Shown: positions 44,389-52,710 of the stretch, one piece after another | Layout of the letters: every line of letters begins with the position of its first letter | How positions within the stretch are numbered: the stretch's first letter is position 1 | Origin: Sulfurovum sp. | Lineage (GTDB): Bacteria; Campylobacterota; Campylobacteria; Campylobacterales; Sulfurovaceae | Length of the DNA stretch: 64,000 nucleotides | Assembly (NCBI GenBank): GCA_027068485.1 | Contig: JAMOSB010000035.1 | Coordinates: 1 to 64,000, forward strand | Direction of reading: 5' to 3' | Notes under the pieces: model-generated | The model's input: only the letters and a program-made list of their open reading frames with translations | Database searches by the model: none | What the model was told of the DNA's origin: nothing | Position numbers and translations under genes: made by a program

Positions 44389-46620
44389 ATGAATCAATTA
44401 CTACTACAACAGCTCAAATATGTCGGATTGGAAGCCAAAAGCCTCACCGAACACTCTAAAGCGATGCAACAGCTCCTTACACTTATCTCAGAGAGTTATG
44501 ATGGGAATGCTTGTTCACAGATACTCTCCAACAATCCGCTCTACCTCACCCCTGAGCAGATTAACCAACTCTACCATCAACTCCACCAAGAGGCATATAG
44601 CCTAGAGGAGATGATCGCGGTGACTCCTGATTTGATCTTTATCGTCGATAGAGAGGGCAAATATATCCATGTCTTCTCCCAAGGTAAAGAGCATATGCTC
44701 TACACTCCCAAAGAGCAGATCATCGGACACTATATCTCTGATATCTTTGATCCCCTCATGGCAGAGCAGTTTGAGCAGATCATTCAAAGGGTTCTGACGA
44801 GCAAACAACTTCAGTCCATCGAGTATACCCTACCTATCCAAAATGAACCACACTACTTTGAGATGCGTGCCATGCCTACAGGGGTCAAGGTCGATGGGGT
44901 GACGACGGTGATTGCTATTGTACGAGAGATTACAGAGCAGAAAAAACAGGAGCATATCTCTCGCCTTATTGCCACGGTCTTTGAGGAGGCAACAGAGGGG
45001 ATGATGATCAAAAATTCTAACCGTACCGTTATCAAAATCAACCCTGCGATGTTGCGTATCTTGGAGGTCAAAGAGGAGGAGATCTTAGGGAAGCGTCTGG
45101 ACTACCTCTCAAAGATGATTCTCCCTGAGATCAAAGAGCAGATCACCCAAGCCCTCCACAGAGACAACCACTGGCAGGGAGAGGTTCAACTCCAACGCAA
45201 GGATAAGAGTACCCTTCTCGTATGGCTAAGTATCGATACACTCCAAGACTCCTCAGGAGCGTTAAACAATACCGTCTTTATCTTGACTGATATCTCCAAG
45301 ATACAGAAACAACGCGATAAGATGAAACATCTCGCAACACACGACTCTCTCACCAAGCTCCCCAACCGTTCCCTACTCTACGATCGCCTCGAACACTCTA
45401 TCGCCTCAATGCAACGAAATGGCCAAAAGGGTGCGGTGATCTTTCTCGATCTTGACCACTTCAAAGATATCAATGATACCTATGGACATCATGTGGGGGA
45501 CTTAGTACTACAGGAGTTTAGCCACCGACTACAACACCTCATACGGGCAAGCGATACTCTCGGACGACTCGGAGGAGATGAGTTTCTCCTCATCGCTGAA
45601 AATATCAAAGACCGTCAACATGCTCAGATGATTATCAAAAAACTTCTCACCCACCTCAAAGAGCCATTTTGTATTGAGCAGTGGGAGATTGAGAGTTCGG
45701 TGAGTATTGGAGCTGCCCTCTTCCCTCATGATGGTGAGACGACAGAGGCGTTGATCCATGCAGCCGATCAGGCGATGTACGCGGTCAAGAAGCAGGGACG
45801 CAATGGATTTGAGTTCTACTCTCATAAACTCTCATACTTCTCCAATGAGTACTTCTCGATCCGAGGGGCGATCAAACGAGCACTCAAAGAGGATAACTTT
45901 GAGGTACTCTATCAACCACAGTTCTCCCTCTATGATGGAAGCCTCACAGGGATGGAGGTACTCCTACGCTGTCATGATAGTATGGTAGCAGATATCCCCA
46001 TCTCGCGTCTTATCTCCATCGCCGAAGAGAGTGGACTCATCGGGGGGATTAGTCAACTCGTCCTCAAAAAGAGCTGTGCACAGATCAAAGCGTGGCACAA
46101 ACTCACCCTTGACCCCATCAAAGTAGCCGTCAACCTCTCACGCAAAGAGCTTAGTAGCCCGACCCTTGTCGAGACAATCAAAGAGAACCTCGCTACCTGC
46201 TGTATTGGTCCGCTTATCTTAGAGTTTGAGATCACAGAGACGATCTTGATGAAGAGTAGCTTTACAGCCCAACAAAATATCAAAGCCCTGCGTGAGATAG
46301 GGTGTCTCTTCTCTATCGATGACTTTGGGACAGGCTTCTCCTCACTCTCCAACCTCAAAGAGTTTGATCTCGATAAACTCAAGATAGATCAATCCTTCAT
46401 CCGTGATCTCCATGAGAGTAGTGATGACCGTATTATCGTCTCAGCGACGATTAAGATGGCACAACAACTCGGACTCACTGTCCTTGCTGAAGGGGTTGAG
46501 ACACTCCAACAAAAAGAGATACTAGAGCAGTTTGGGTGTGATGAAGTACAAGGGTTTCTCTACAGTAAGCCACTGACAGGAGCAGAGATGACGCAACTAC
46601 TACAGTCACAAAAATCATAG
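44389..46620 (+). CDS. PAS-PAS-GGDEF-EAL c-di-GMP enzyme
   Basis: 743 residues, no membrane segment. Two PAS domains (about 75-190 and 195-310: TPDLIFIVDREGKYIHVFSQ; EEATEGMMIKNSNRTVIKIN). The GGDEF domain (about 320-475) has an intact RLGGDEF and an upstream RxxD inhibitory site (RASD). The EAL domain (about 490-740) has EVL for EAL, then FEITET, IDDFGTGFSS, LKIDQSF and LAEGVET, so metal and catalytic residues are present. Both synthesis and breakdown of c-di-GMP are possible, switched by the PAS ligands or redox state. It is divergent from grpE-dnaK and convergent with rpsO. Confidence 0.93.
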   Translation: MNQLLLQQLKYVGLEAKSLTEHSKAMQQLLTLISESYDGNACSQILSNNPLYLTPEQINQLYHQLHQEAYSLEEMIAVTPDLIFIVDREGKYIHVFSQGKEHMLYTPKEQIIGHYISDIFDPLMAEQFEQIIQRVLTSKQLQSIEYTLPIQNEPHYFEMRAMPTGVKVDGVTTVIAIVREITEQKKQEHISRLIATVFEEATEGMMIKNSNRTVIKINPAMLRILEVKEEEILGKRLDYLSKMILPEIKEQITQALHRDNHWQGEVQLQRKDKSTLLVWLSIDTLQDSSGALNNTVFILTDISKIQKQRDKMKHLATHDSLTKLPNRSLLYDRLEHSIASMQRNGQKGAVIFLDLDHFKDINDTYGHHVGDLVLQEFSHRLQHLIRASDTLGRLGGDEFLLIAENIKDRQHAQMIIKKLLTHLKEPFCIEQWEIESSVSIGAALFPHDGETTEALIHAADQAMYAVKKQGRNGFEFYSHKLSYFSNEYFSIRGAIKRALKEDNFEVLYQPQFSLYDGSLTGMEVLLRCHDSMVADIPISRLISIAEESGLIGGISQLVLKKSCAQIKAWHKLTLDPIKVAVNLSRKELSSPTLVETIKENLATCCIGPLILEFEITETILMKSSFTAQQNIKALREIGCLFSIDDFGTGFSSLSNLKEFDLDKLKIDQSFIRDLHESSDDRIIVSATIKMAQQLGLTVLAEGVETLQQKEILEQFGCDEVQGFLYSKPLTGAEMTQLLQSQKS

Positions 46621-46666
46621 AAAATTTTAAAAGAGGAAGAGGGGGGAGGAGATAAAGGAGAGGAAG

Positions 46667-46684
46667 AGGTACCCGAAGGTACTT
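46667..46684 (-). terminator. Stem-loop with TTCG loop after rpsO
   Basis: On the minus strand GTACC-TTCG-GGTAC (46682-46669) overlaps the end of the rpsO frame and is followed by CTCTTCCTCTCCTTT, a CT-rich tract. A UUCG tetraloop gives a stable hairpin; likely the rpsO mRNA end. Confidence 0.45.
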
Positions 46685-46688
46685 CTTG

Positions 46689-46958
46689 CTAGTTTCTGAT
46701 ACCAAGATCCGCTTTGATGGTGTTCCATCTTGTAAGATCTATCTTCTTAAGGTATCTCATAAGTCTTCTTCTTTGACCTACCAATTTAAGTAGACCAAGT
46801 CTTGAAGAGTGATCGTGTTTATTGATTTTAAGGTGCTCTGTAAGGTATTTGATTCTCTCTGTAATCAATGCTACTTGTACTTCTGTTGAACCTGTATCGT
46901 TTTCGCCTCTAGCATATTTAGCAATAATTTCTGCTTTTTTCGCCTGATCTAAAGCCAT
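46689..46958 (-). CDS. rpsO: 30S ribosomal protein S15
   Basis: 89 residues: [60 protein letters not shown], then [12 protein letters not shown]. Standard length. It binds 16S rRNA early in 30S assembly. GGAGG lies before the ATG. Single gene, divergent from the Rrf2 regulator. Confidence 0.98.
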   Translation of the reverse strand: MALDQAKKAEIIAKYARGENDTGSTEVQVALITERIKYLTEHLKINKHDHSSRLGLLKLVGQRRRLMRYLKKIDLTRWNTIKADLGIRN

Positions 46959-47104
46959 GATGACCTCCTGATGGGTATTTGAATTTCCACAATAAATTGG
47001 GGATGCAATGATACCATAATAAACTTATGCAACCCTATCCGCCCAAACCTCCCTCTAATCTATATTAGAGTAAAATACTCCTAATTCTACATGAAGGCTT
47101 ACCC

Positions 47105-47503
47105 ATGCTGTTAACGCGTGCCAGTGAATATGCATTACTCTCTCTTAATGTCATACGAAAGTCAGATAAACCCATCGGTGCAGAGCACCTAGCCAATGAG
47201 CTTGCTATCCCCAAGAGTTTCCTTGCTAAAATCTTGCAGTCACTAGCACGAGAGGGGATACTCGAATCACGCAAAGGAGCCCATGGTGGCTTTATCCTCA
47301 CCCAAAGTATCGACACCATCTCAGTGAGTAGCATCATCACTGCCGCAGAGGGACGAAAGCCCGCAGTATTTGACTGTTTAAGCTACACTGAGAGCTGTCC
47401 AGAGGGGGCGATTGGTACCTGTGCCATCTCCCCTTTTCTTGCGAAGTTTCAGACCAAAATCGATGAATTTCTACACGACCTTACTCTAGGAGATATACTC
47501 TAA
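47105..47503 (+). CDS. Rrf2-family regulator with Fe-S cysteines
   Basis: 132 residues. Winged helix-turn-helix: MLLTRASEYALLSLNVIRKS, LANELAIPKSFLAKILQSLA, then GAHGGFILTQ. Cys91, Cys98 and Cys106 (CLSYTESCPEGAIGTC) match the three-Cys cluster-binding region of IscR/NsrR/RsrR-type members, so it probably senses iron-sulfur status, NO or redox. It lies two bases before the DHH phosphoesterase gene, its likely operon partner. Confidence 0.9.
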   Translation: MLLTRASEYALLSLNVIRKSDKPIGAEHLANELAIPKSFLAKILQSLAREGILESRKGAHGGFILTQSIDTISVSSIITAAEGRKPAVFDCLSYTESCPEGAIGTCAISPFLAKFQTKIDEFLHDLTLGDIL

Positions 47504-47505
47504 TT

Positions 47506-48558
47506 ATGCAACAACACCTCTACCACCTCTCACATATAGACCTCGATGGCTATGGCTGTCAATACCTCTCAACCCGCTGTTTTGATCAGATCGAATGCTA
47601 CAATGCAAACTATGGACCAGAGGTCACTGCCCGTCTTGCAGAGATCGTCAAAAAGATTGAGCAGGATCGATTTATACACGGAGAGGGGCATGAAGCACTC
47701 ATCCTTATCACCGATCTCAACCTCACCACCAAAGAGGCAAACTGGATCGAAAAAGAGGCGATACGCATCAAAGCCAAGATCCAACTCCTCGACCACCACG
47801 CCACAGGCAAGAGTGCTGCCGAACGCTTTGCATGGTACAAGCTCGATACTTCACGCTGTGCGACCAGTATCACCTATGAGTGGCTTCAGAGACACTATGA
47901 CTTCGATCCAGAGCAGAGACTTCTCACCATCGTCAAAGCGATCAATGCGATCGATATCTGGGTGAGTGAAGATCCCCTCTTTGAGTATGGTAAGGTGATG
48001 CTAGGGATGATCTCAGGTGCACGGGAGATCAACCGTATCCTCTTTCCTACCGAAGATAGAGCCTTCAAACTCTCACTTATCGATGCAGCACGACTGAGAG
48101 TCGCCAACCAAGAGGCAGCGATTGAACTCGATGATGATCTCCACCAGATCAAAAAATCTTTCTTTAGACAAGAGCAGAACAACACCAAAGATAACCTTGT
48201 CGCCTTCTATGTGACCAAGCTTCTCACACACGATAGACAGCGTCTAACGATTGAGTATCGAGGCTACAAAGGGATCTTGGGCTATAACATCGGCAATACC
48301 TCTATCATCGGTAATACCTGTATGGTAGAGAATCCAGACTATGACTTCTATATGGATGTAAACTTTAGGGGGAACTTCTCTCTACGAAGTAATAATAAAT
48401 TAGATGTTTCAAAGATGGCAAGTGAGATAGGCAATGGTGGGGGACACCCCAATGCAAGTGGAGGAAAGATCGAGGGGTATAAAGACTCCTTTGTCTATGC
48501 TGATATACGCAAGTTTATCCAAGCCTACATCGATAGAAAGAGCCAAACTACTCTCTAG
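47506..48558 (+). CDS. DHH-family phosphoesterase, NrnB-like
   Basis: 350 residues. HIDLDGYG (His10, Asp12, Asp14), Asp70 in ITDLNL and DHH at 96-98 are the metal ligands of the DHH domain; the C-terminal DHHA1 domain has GNGGGHPNASGG. The family includes oligoribonucleases (NrnA/NrnB), which degrade 2-5-mers, and c-di-AMP/pGpG phosphodiesterases. With several c-di-GMP enzymes nearby, clearance of pGpG is a reasonable guess, but this is inference from context. Confidence 0.85.
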   Translation: MQQHLYHLSHIDLDGYGCQYLSTRCFDQIECYNANYGPEVTARLAEIVKKIEQDRFIHGEGHEALILITDLNLTTKEANWIEKEAIRIKAKIQLLDHHATGKSAAERFAWYKLDTSRCATSITYEWLQRHYDFDPEQRLLTIVKAINAIDIWVSEDPLFEYGKVMLGMISGAREINRILFPTEDRAFKLSLIDAARLRVANQEAAIELDDDLHQIKKSFFRQEQNNTKDNLVAFYVTKLLTHDRQRLTIEYRGYKGILGYNIGNTSIIGNTCMVENPDYDFYMDVNFRGNFSLRSNNKLDVSKMASEIGNGGGHPNASGGKIEGYKDSFVYADIRKFIQAYIDRKSQTTL

Positions 48559-48664
48559 TGACTCCCTTTGGTGATGATCTCTGTGATAGTGATATTATCT
48601 AGTATCGCACCGTGGCTATCATTTTGTCCCGCAAGCTCTTTGATCGAAAGCTCTGGCATACTCA
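48555..48664 (-). pseudogene. C-terminal remnant of a surface/carbohydrate-binding protein
   Basis: Just beyond the stop of the GGDEF response-regulator gene, a minus-strand frame reads ELSIKELAGQNDSHGAILDN followed by ITITEIITKGSH and a stop. The (D)SxGxxIDN(V/I)xxxEI pattern is typical of the last strand of beta-sandwich modules in large secreted proteins. Nothing upstream in frame continues the module, and the frame runs into the GGDEF gene, so this looks like a leftover from a deleted gene. It has no start of its own. Confidence 0.35.
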
Positions 48665-48672
48665 CCGTGCCA

Positions 48673-49590
48673 CTAGTATGAGGTCCTCGCCATCGTAAAG
48701 TTTGACTTCCCTGCTCGTTTGGATCTATACATCGCTTCATCTGCTTTTTTGAGCAGACTCTCTACCTCTGTGCCATCATGCGGATAGCAACTCACCCCGA
48801 TACTACAAGAGACTGCGAGGCTCTCTTGCTCATAACTGAGGGGGAGAGCGGTAGCGTCGATTACCTTCTGAGCCAATAGTTTCAAGGTCTCAATATCATC
48901 AATATCTCTCAAGACCAAGGCAAACTCATCGCCACCAAGTCGTGCGAGTATATCATCTTTTCGAATGATTTTTGAGATATTTTTGACCACCCATTTGAGC
49001 ATAGCATCCCCTGCATCATGTCCATAGGTATCGTTAATCGGTTTGAAATTATCTAGGTCGATAAAGAAGAGGGTAAAGGGGGTTTGCTCCTCTACCATCG
49101 TCGTAATATGTTGGATAAAGGAGAAGCGATTGTGTATCTGTGTCAAGCTATCAAAGTGTGCCAGACTATAGAGGACTCGCTTCTCTTTTTGAGAATCTTT
49201 GGCTTTAGCTATTTTGGCTTTGAGTTCAGAGGTGACCTCTACCAATTTACTATTGAACGCATCGATATCAATCGGCTTAGAGATAAACCCATTGGCTCCA
49301 TTATTGAGTGCCTCCATAAGATTCTCTCTATCCCCAAAAGCGGAAGTGATAATGATAATCTGCTCTTTATCCTCTGCTTTAATCTGCTTAATCATCTCCA
49401 TACCACTAAGCTTTGGCATATTAAGGTCGGTGATAATCACATCGGGTCTCTTCTCACGATAGAGTGATATCCCCTCCTCTCCATTGAAAGCCTGATAAAA
49501 CTCCTTCACCTCACTAGAGAGATAAAACTCCATATACTCTTGGGTATCCACATCATCTTCTACATACAATACAGTAAAGTTTTTTAACAT
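48673..49590 (-). CDS. Response regulator with GGDEF output (diguanylate cyclase)
   Basis: 305 residues. Receiver domain (about 1-120) with VLYVEDDVDTQEYMEFYL and phospho-acceptor Asp55 in VIITDLNMPK. GGDEF domain (about 140-300) with intact ARLGGDEF at 217-223 and an RxxD inhibitory site (Arg210, Asp213). It should make c-di-GMP when phosphorylated. It starts one base after the stop of the histidine kinase gene, so that kinase is the likely partner. Confidence 0.95.
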   Translation of the reverse strand: MLKNFTVLYVEDDVDTQEYMEFYLSSEVKEFYQAFNGEEGISLYREKRPDVIITDLNMPKLSGMEMIKQIKAEDKEQIIIITSAFGDRENLMEALNNGANGFISKPIDIDAFNSKLVEVTSELKAKIAKAKDSQKEKRVLYSLAHFDSLTQIHNRFSFIQHITTMVEEQTPFTLFFIDLDNFKPINDTYGHDAGDAMLKWVVKNISKIIRKDDILARLGGDEFALVLRDIDDIETLKLLAQKVIDATALPLSYEQESLAVSCSIGVSCYPHDGTEVESLLKKADEAMYRSKRAGKSNFTMARTSY

Positions 49591-49591
49591 C

Positions 49592-51211
49592 TTAGAGACT
49601 CCTATTTAAAATTATGGTAAAGGTCGTAATTCCCGCTACACTCTCAACTACAATCTGTCCACCCATATGATCTTCAACAATCATCTTACTCATATAGAGT
49701 CCTATCCCCGTACCATTTTTATCATTTTTGGTTGAGAAGTAGGGTTCAAATATCCGATCGATAATATCAGGAGCAATCCCCCCTGCATTGTCTCTAATAT
49801 GGAGGATAATCGACTCCTCTGTACTCTCATAAAAGATACTGATTTTCCCCTCTTTGACTTGATTCTCCATCAAAGCATCTTTGGCATTATTGATAATATT
49901 GATAAGTGACTGCCCTAGTTTATTGGGATAGCCCTCAACAAAACAGTTATCACACACTTGATGCTCTAGCGTGATATTGTGTGTGCGTAGTACAGGTGAG
50001 AGGATAGCAATCATACGATTGACACTCTCTTGGATAGAGAAGATGCGTTTATCCACATCGGGCTTGAAGAAGTCTCTAAACTCATCGATGGTACTAGACA
50101 TATGGGCAATTTGCTTTTTGGATGCCTTCTCAAAATACGCTACTGCTTTATCATCCAACTGCCCCTTCTTATACTTGAGGATAATCGTCTGACTAATGAG
50201 AGAGAGGTTGTTGAGCGGTTGTCGCCACTGATGGGCAATCATACTGATCATCTCTCCCATCTGAGCAAGGCGTGACTGTTGCATCAATATTAACTGTTGC
50301 TCTTTGTTTTTGGCTACTTTCTCTTTGATGGTATTTCTAAGATAACTCTCCCGCTGTCGTCTCTCCTCAAAAAGAGAGCCTGAGATCAGTGCCAATGAGA
50401 TATGCACAAGGATAAAGAAGTTGATATTGATAATATTATCGAGCATCGAATGGATAGCAAATGCCCCAATCCCCACATAGACACTATAGGTTGAGAGTAT
50501 CGCAATAATCACAGGAAGTCCTACCCCATAGTTGAGCCCTTTTTGAGAGACGATCCAGATCACCGAAGGGATGGTAAAGGTCAAGAGTAGTGCTAAGTTC
50601 TCGACTACCACCACCAACTCCAAAGCATAGATAAAGAGTGCAAAACTCACCATATAGAGTAGATAGATCCCCCATGATATCTTCTTGTAGTTTAGCAAAA
50701 GTAGTAAAATAAACGGTGTAAAGAGTAACTGCCCCATGATATTACCAAACCACCATGAGAAGAGTGATGCCATATAGCCACTCCCCTCAATCACCCCACT
50801 AAAGAAGAGTACCAAGTTACCCAATATGGCACTAAAGGGCTGAAGTACGAGGACAATAATCATCACAAGTCCCAAAATATCCTTGAGACGAGAGAGCTTC
50901 ATATCCAGACTATATCTTCGAAACAGTATCACACCTATAACCGCTTCACTACTGTTGATAAGCGAAATCAGAAGTGCAGGGATCCACCCCAATCCTGTAC
51001 TATACGCCAGTGCAAACTGCCCCAAAAAGACACCAAGCCAGACCTTTTTACCCCAAAAGATTGCTGAGGCGAGTGCCAACCCCTCAGCGGCAAAGATCAC
51101 AATGGTGACAACACTATGCTCTTTGAGAATACCAAAACTTAATTCACCCATCAAAAAATAGGCAATGGCTATTATTAAAGTCAATCCAATATATTTTCTA
51201 TTCAGTTCCAC
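49592..51211 (-). CDS. Histidine kinase with MASE1-like membrane sensor
   Basis: 539 residues. About eight membrane segments occupy residues 1-285, resembling a MASE1 domain (AAEGLALASAIFWGKKVWLG, WWFGNIMGQLLFTPF). A short coiled coil (EERRQRESYLRNTIKEKVAK) leads to the kinase core: phospho-acceptor His327 in MISMIAHQWRQPLNNL, N-box NIINNAKDAL, and the G-boxes IRDNAGGI and GTGIGLYMSKMIVE. The dimerisation type with AHQWRQPL is frequent in Campylobacterota. It is cotranscribed with the diguanylate cyclase response regulator and divergent from an OmpR-type regulator. Confidence 0.93.
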   Translation of the reverse strand: MELNRKYIGLTLIIAIAYFLMGELSFGILKEHSVVTIVIFAAEGLALASAIFWGKKVWLGVFLGQFALAYSTGLGWIPALLISLINSSEAVIGVILFRRYSLDMKLSRLKDILGLVMIIVLVLQPFSAILGNLVLFFSGVIEGSGYMASLFSWWFGNIMGQLLFTPFILLLLLNYKKISWGIYLLYMVSFALFIYALELVVVVENLALLLTFTIPSVIWIVSQKGLNYGVGLPVIIAILSTYSVYVGIGAFAIHSMLDNIININFFILVHISLALISGSLFEERRQRESYLRNTIKEKVAKNKEQQLILMQQSRLAQMGEMISMIAHQWRQPLNNLSLISQTIILKYKKGQLDDKAVAYFEKASKKQIAHMSSTIDEFRDFFKPDVDKRIFSIQESVNRMIAILSPVLRTHNITLEHQVCDNCFVEGYPNKLGQSLINIINNAKDALMENQVKEGKISIFYESTEESIILHIRDNAGGIAPDIIDRIFEPYFSTKNDKNGTGIGLYMSKMIVEDHMGGQIVVESVAGITTFTIILNRSL

Positions 51212-51305
51212 AAGTTAAACCTTCTTTCTAATATACTATTTTACTATAGTAATCTAAGACAAATTACACTACAATCTGTAGAATCTGTAGACAATAGGAG
51301 TCCCC

Positions 51306-51956
51306 ATGCATACGATGAACATACTACTGGTTGAAGATGATCTTGTAGCCTTAGAGATGATTGAAGGGTTTCTTACCAAGTGTGGATTTGAGGTGGAGGG
51401 GGTATCGACGGCTACCGATGCGGTATCCTACCTGAGCAACCACCACTATGACCTGCTTATTTTGGATATCAACCTCCCTGACTACACAGGGTATGAAGTA
51501 CTCAAAACACTCAAAAACCAACGCACACTCCCTATCATCGTCGTCAGTGCAGATAATAACACCAGTGCTAAAATCATCGCATTTAAGTATGGTGCCAAAG
51601 ATTATATGGTCAAACCTATCGACCTAGAGGAGCTTGAGGCGAGGATATGGGTACAACTAAGCCACACTAGCCAGATAGAGACCCCAGAGCCATACGCACG
51701 CTTCCAGTGTGACGGCTCTACAATACGCTTTGATCAGACCCCTCTCAAGCTCACCCATACAGAGTTTGTACTGCTTAGTAACCTCATCAAACACAAAAAT
51801 CAAACCCTCTCTCGAGCGCTACTCCTAGAGTCTATCTCCTCTATCAGCTCCAATCGGGCACTCGATAATCACATCAAAAACCTTCGCAAAAAGATACCCA
51901 ATGGACATCACTACCTTAGAACAGAATATGGTGTGGGATATAAGCTCTCCTATTGA
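51306..51956 (+). CDS. OmpR/PhoB-type response regulator
   Basis: 216 residues. Receiver domain with NILLVEDDLVALEMIEGFLT and Asp54 in LILDINLPDYTG; C-terminal winged helix: KLTHTEFVLLSNLIKHKNQT, ALDNHIKNLRKKIP and a final YLRTEYGVGYKLSY. AGGAG lies five bases before ATG 51306. No kinase gene follows; the divergent MASE1-type kinase at 49592 is the nearest candidate partner. Confidence 0.93.
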   Translation: MHTMNILLVEDDLVALEMIEGFLTKCGFEVEGVSTATDAVSYLSNHHYDLLILDINLPDYTGYEVLKTLKNQRTLPIIVVSADNNTSAKIIAFKYGAKDYMVKPIDLEELEARIWVQLSHTSQIETPEPYARFQCDGSTIRFDQTPLKLTHTEFVLLSNLIKHKNQTLSRALLLESISSISSNRALDNHIKNLRKKIPNGHHYLRTEYGVGYKLSY

Positions 51957-51992
51957 GAGAGGATAGAAGGAGGGGGAGTCAAAGAGGCTCTT

Positions 51993-52010
51993 CTCCCCTA
52001 GCAAGGGGAG
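51993..52010 (-). terminator. Stem-loop between convergent regulator and efp
   Basis: CTCCCC/GGGGAG stem with a 6-base loop lies between the response regulator stop (51956) and the efp stop (52022). No T-run on either side; may serve both genes. Confidence 0.35.
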
Positions 52011-52021
52011 TATAGGAGTGT

Positions 52022-52588
52022 CTATTTTGCCTTCTCTAGGTACTTTTTCTCTACGGTATCAACTTTGATTATCTCACCTTCGAGTACATGAAAAGGGACT
52101 TGTACAACCGCGCCACTCTCTAGTGTCGCAGGTTTTTTCCCCCCTTGAGAGTCCCCTTTGAAGTTGGGTGGAGTCTCTACGATTTTGAGTACGACCGTTT
52201 GAGGAATCTCTACAGAGATCGCCTTACCACCATGGAAGAGTATCTCCGCCTCCATCCCATCAATCATAAAGTCAAAAGTATCTTTTCCTACCTGCTCATG
52301 GGTCAATCCTATCTGGTCGAATGTAGTGGTATCCATAAACTGAAGCATCTCACCATCATCATAGAGGTACTGCATCGTTTTTTGCTCTAGCTCAGGGACA
52401 TCAAACTTATCTCCTGCATGAACCGTCTTCTCTATCGTCTTCCCTGTCTGAAGGTTCTTGATCTTCATACGCACAAACGCCGCACCCTTGCCAGGTTTGA
52501 CATGTTGAAACTCTGTCACTTTATAGGGGTTGCCCGTAATCTCTAATCTCGCACCTTTTTTGATGTCGCCCATTCCAATTGTAGCCAT
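52022..52588 (-). CDS. efp: Elongation factor P
   Basis: 188 residues. Three beta-barrel domains; the tip loop [18 protein letters not shown] has Lys34 at the modified position, suiting EpmA-type beta-lysylation. [18 protein letters not shown] and [15 protein letters not shown] mark the C-terminal domains. It relieves ribosome stalling at proline runs. Divergent from the FIST-domain gene. Confidence 0.97.
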   Translation of the reverse strand: MATIGMGDIKKGARLEITGNPYKVTEFQHVKPGKGAAFVRMKIKNLQTGKTIEKTVHAGDKFDVPELEQKTMQYLYDDGEMLQFMDTTTFDQIGLTHEQVGKDTFDFMIDGMEAEILFHGGKAISVEIPQTVVLKIVETPPNFKGDSQGGKKPATLESGAVVQVPFHVLEGEIIKVDTVEKKYLEKAK

Positions 52589-52676
52589 AAGTAAGTCCTA
52601 TCTGTAAATTTTAAATGATTATATCAAATGATTGATAAAGGGTACCTCCTCAAAGATAATACTTAGGCTGTTAAGG

Positions 52677-52682
52677 TATAAT
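52677..52682 (+). promoter_or_regulatory. -10 box of the FIST-GGDEF-EAL gene
   Basis: TATAAT about 28 bases before the ATG at 52711; AAGGAA is the ribosome site. Confidence 0.45.
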
Positions 52683-52710
52683 TTAATCACTTGTCAACGA
52701 AGGAACCTTG

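Noticed and set aside
48555-48740. 61-residue independent gene overlapping the REC-GGDEF gene
   Set aside because: The first half is an alternate frame of the GGDEF C-terminus; only the second half is protein-like, so it is treated as a remnant.
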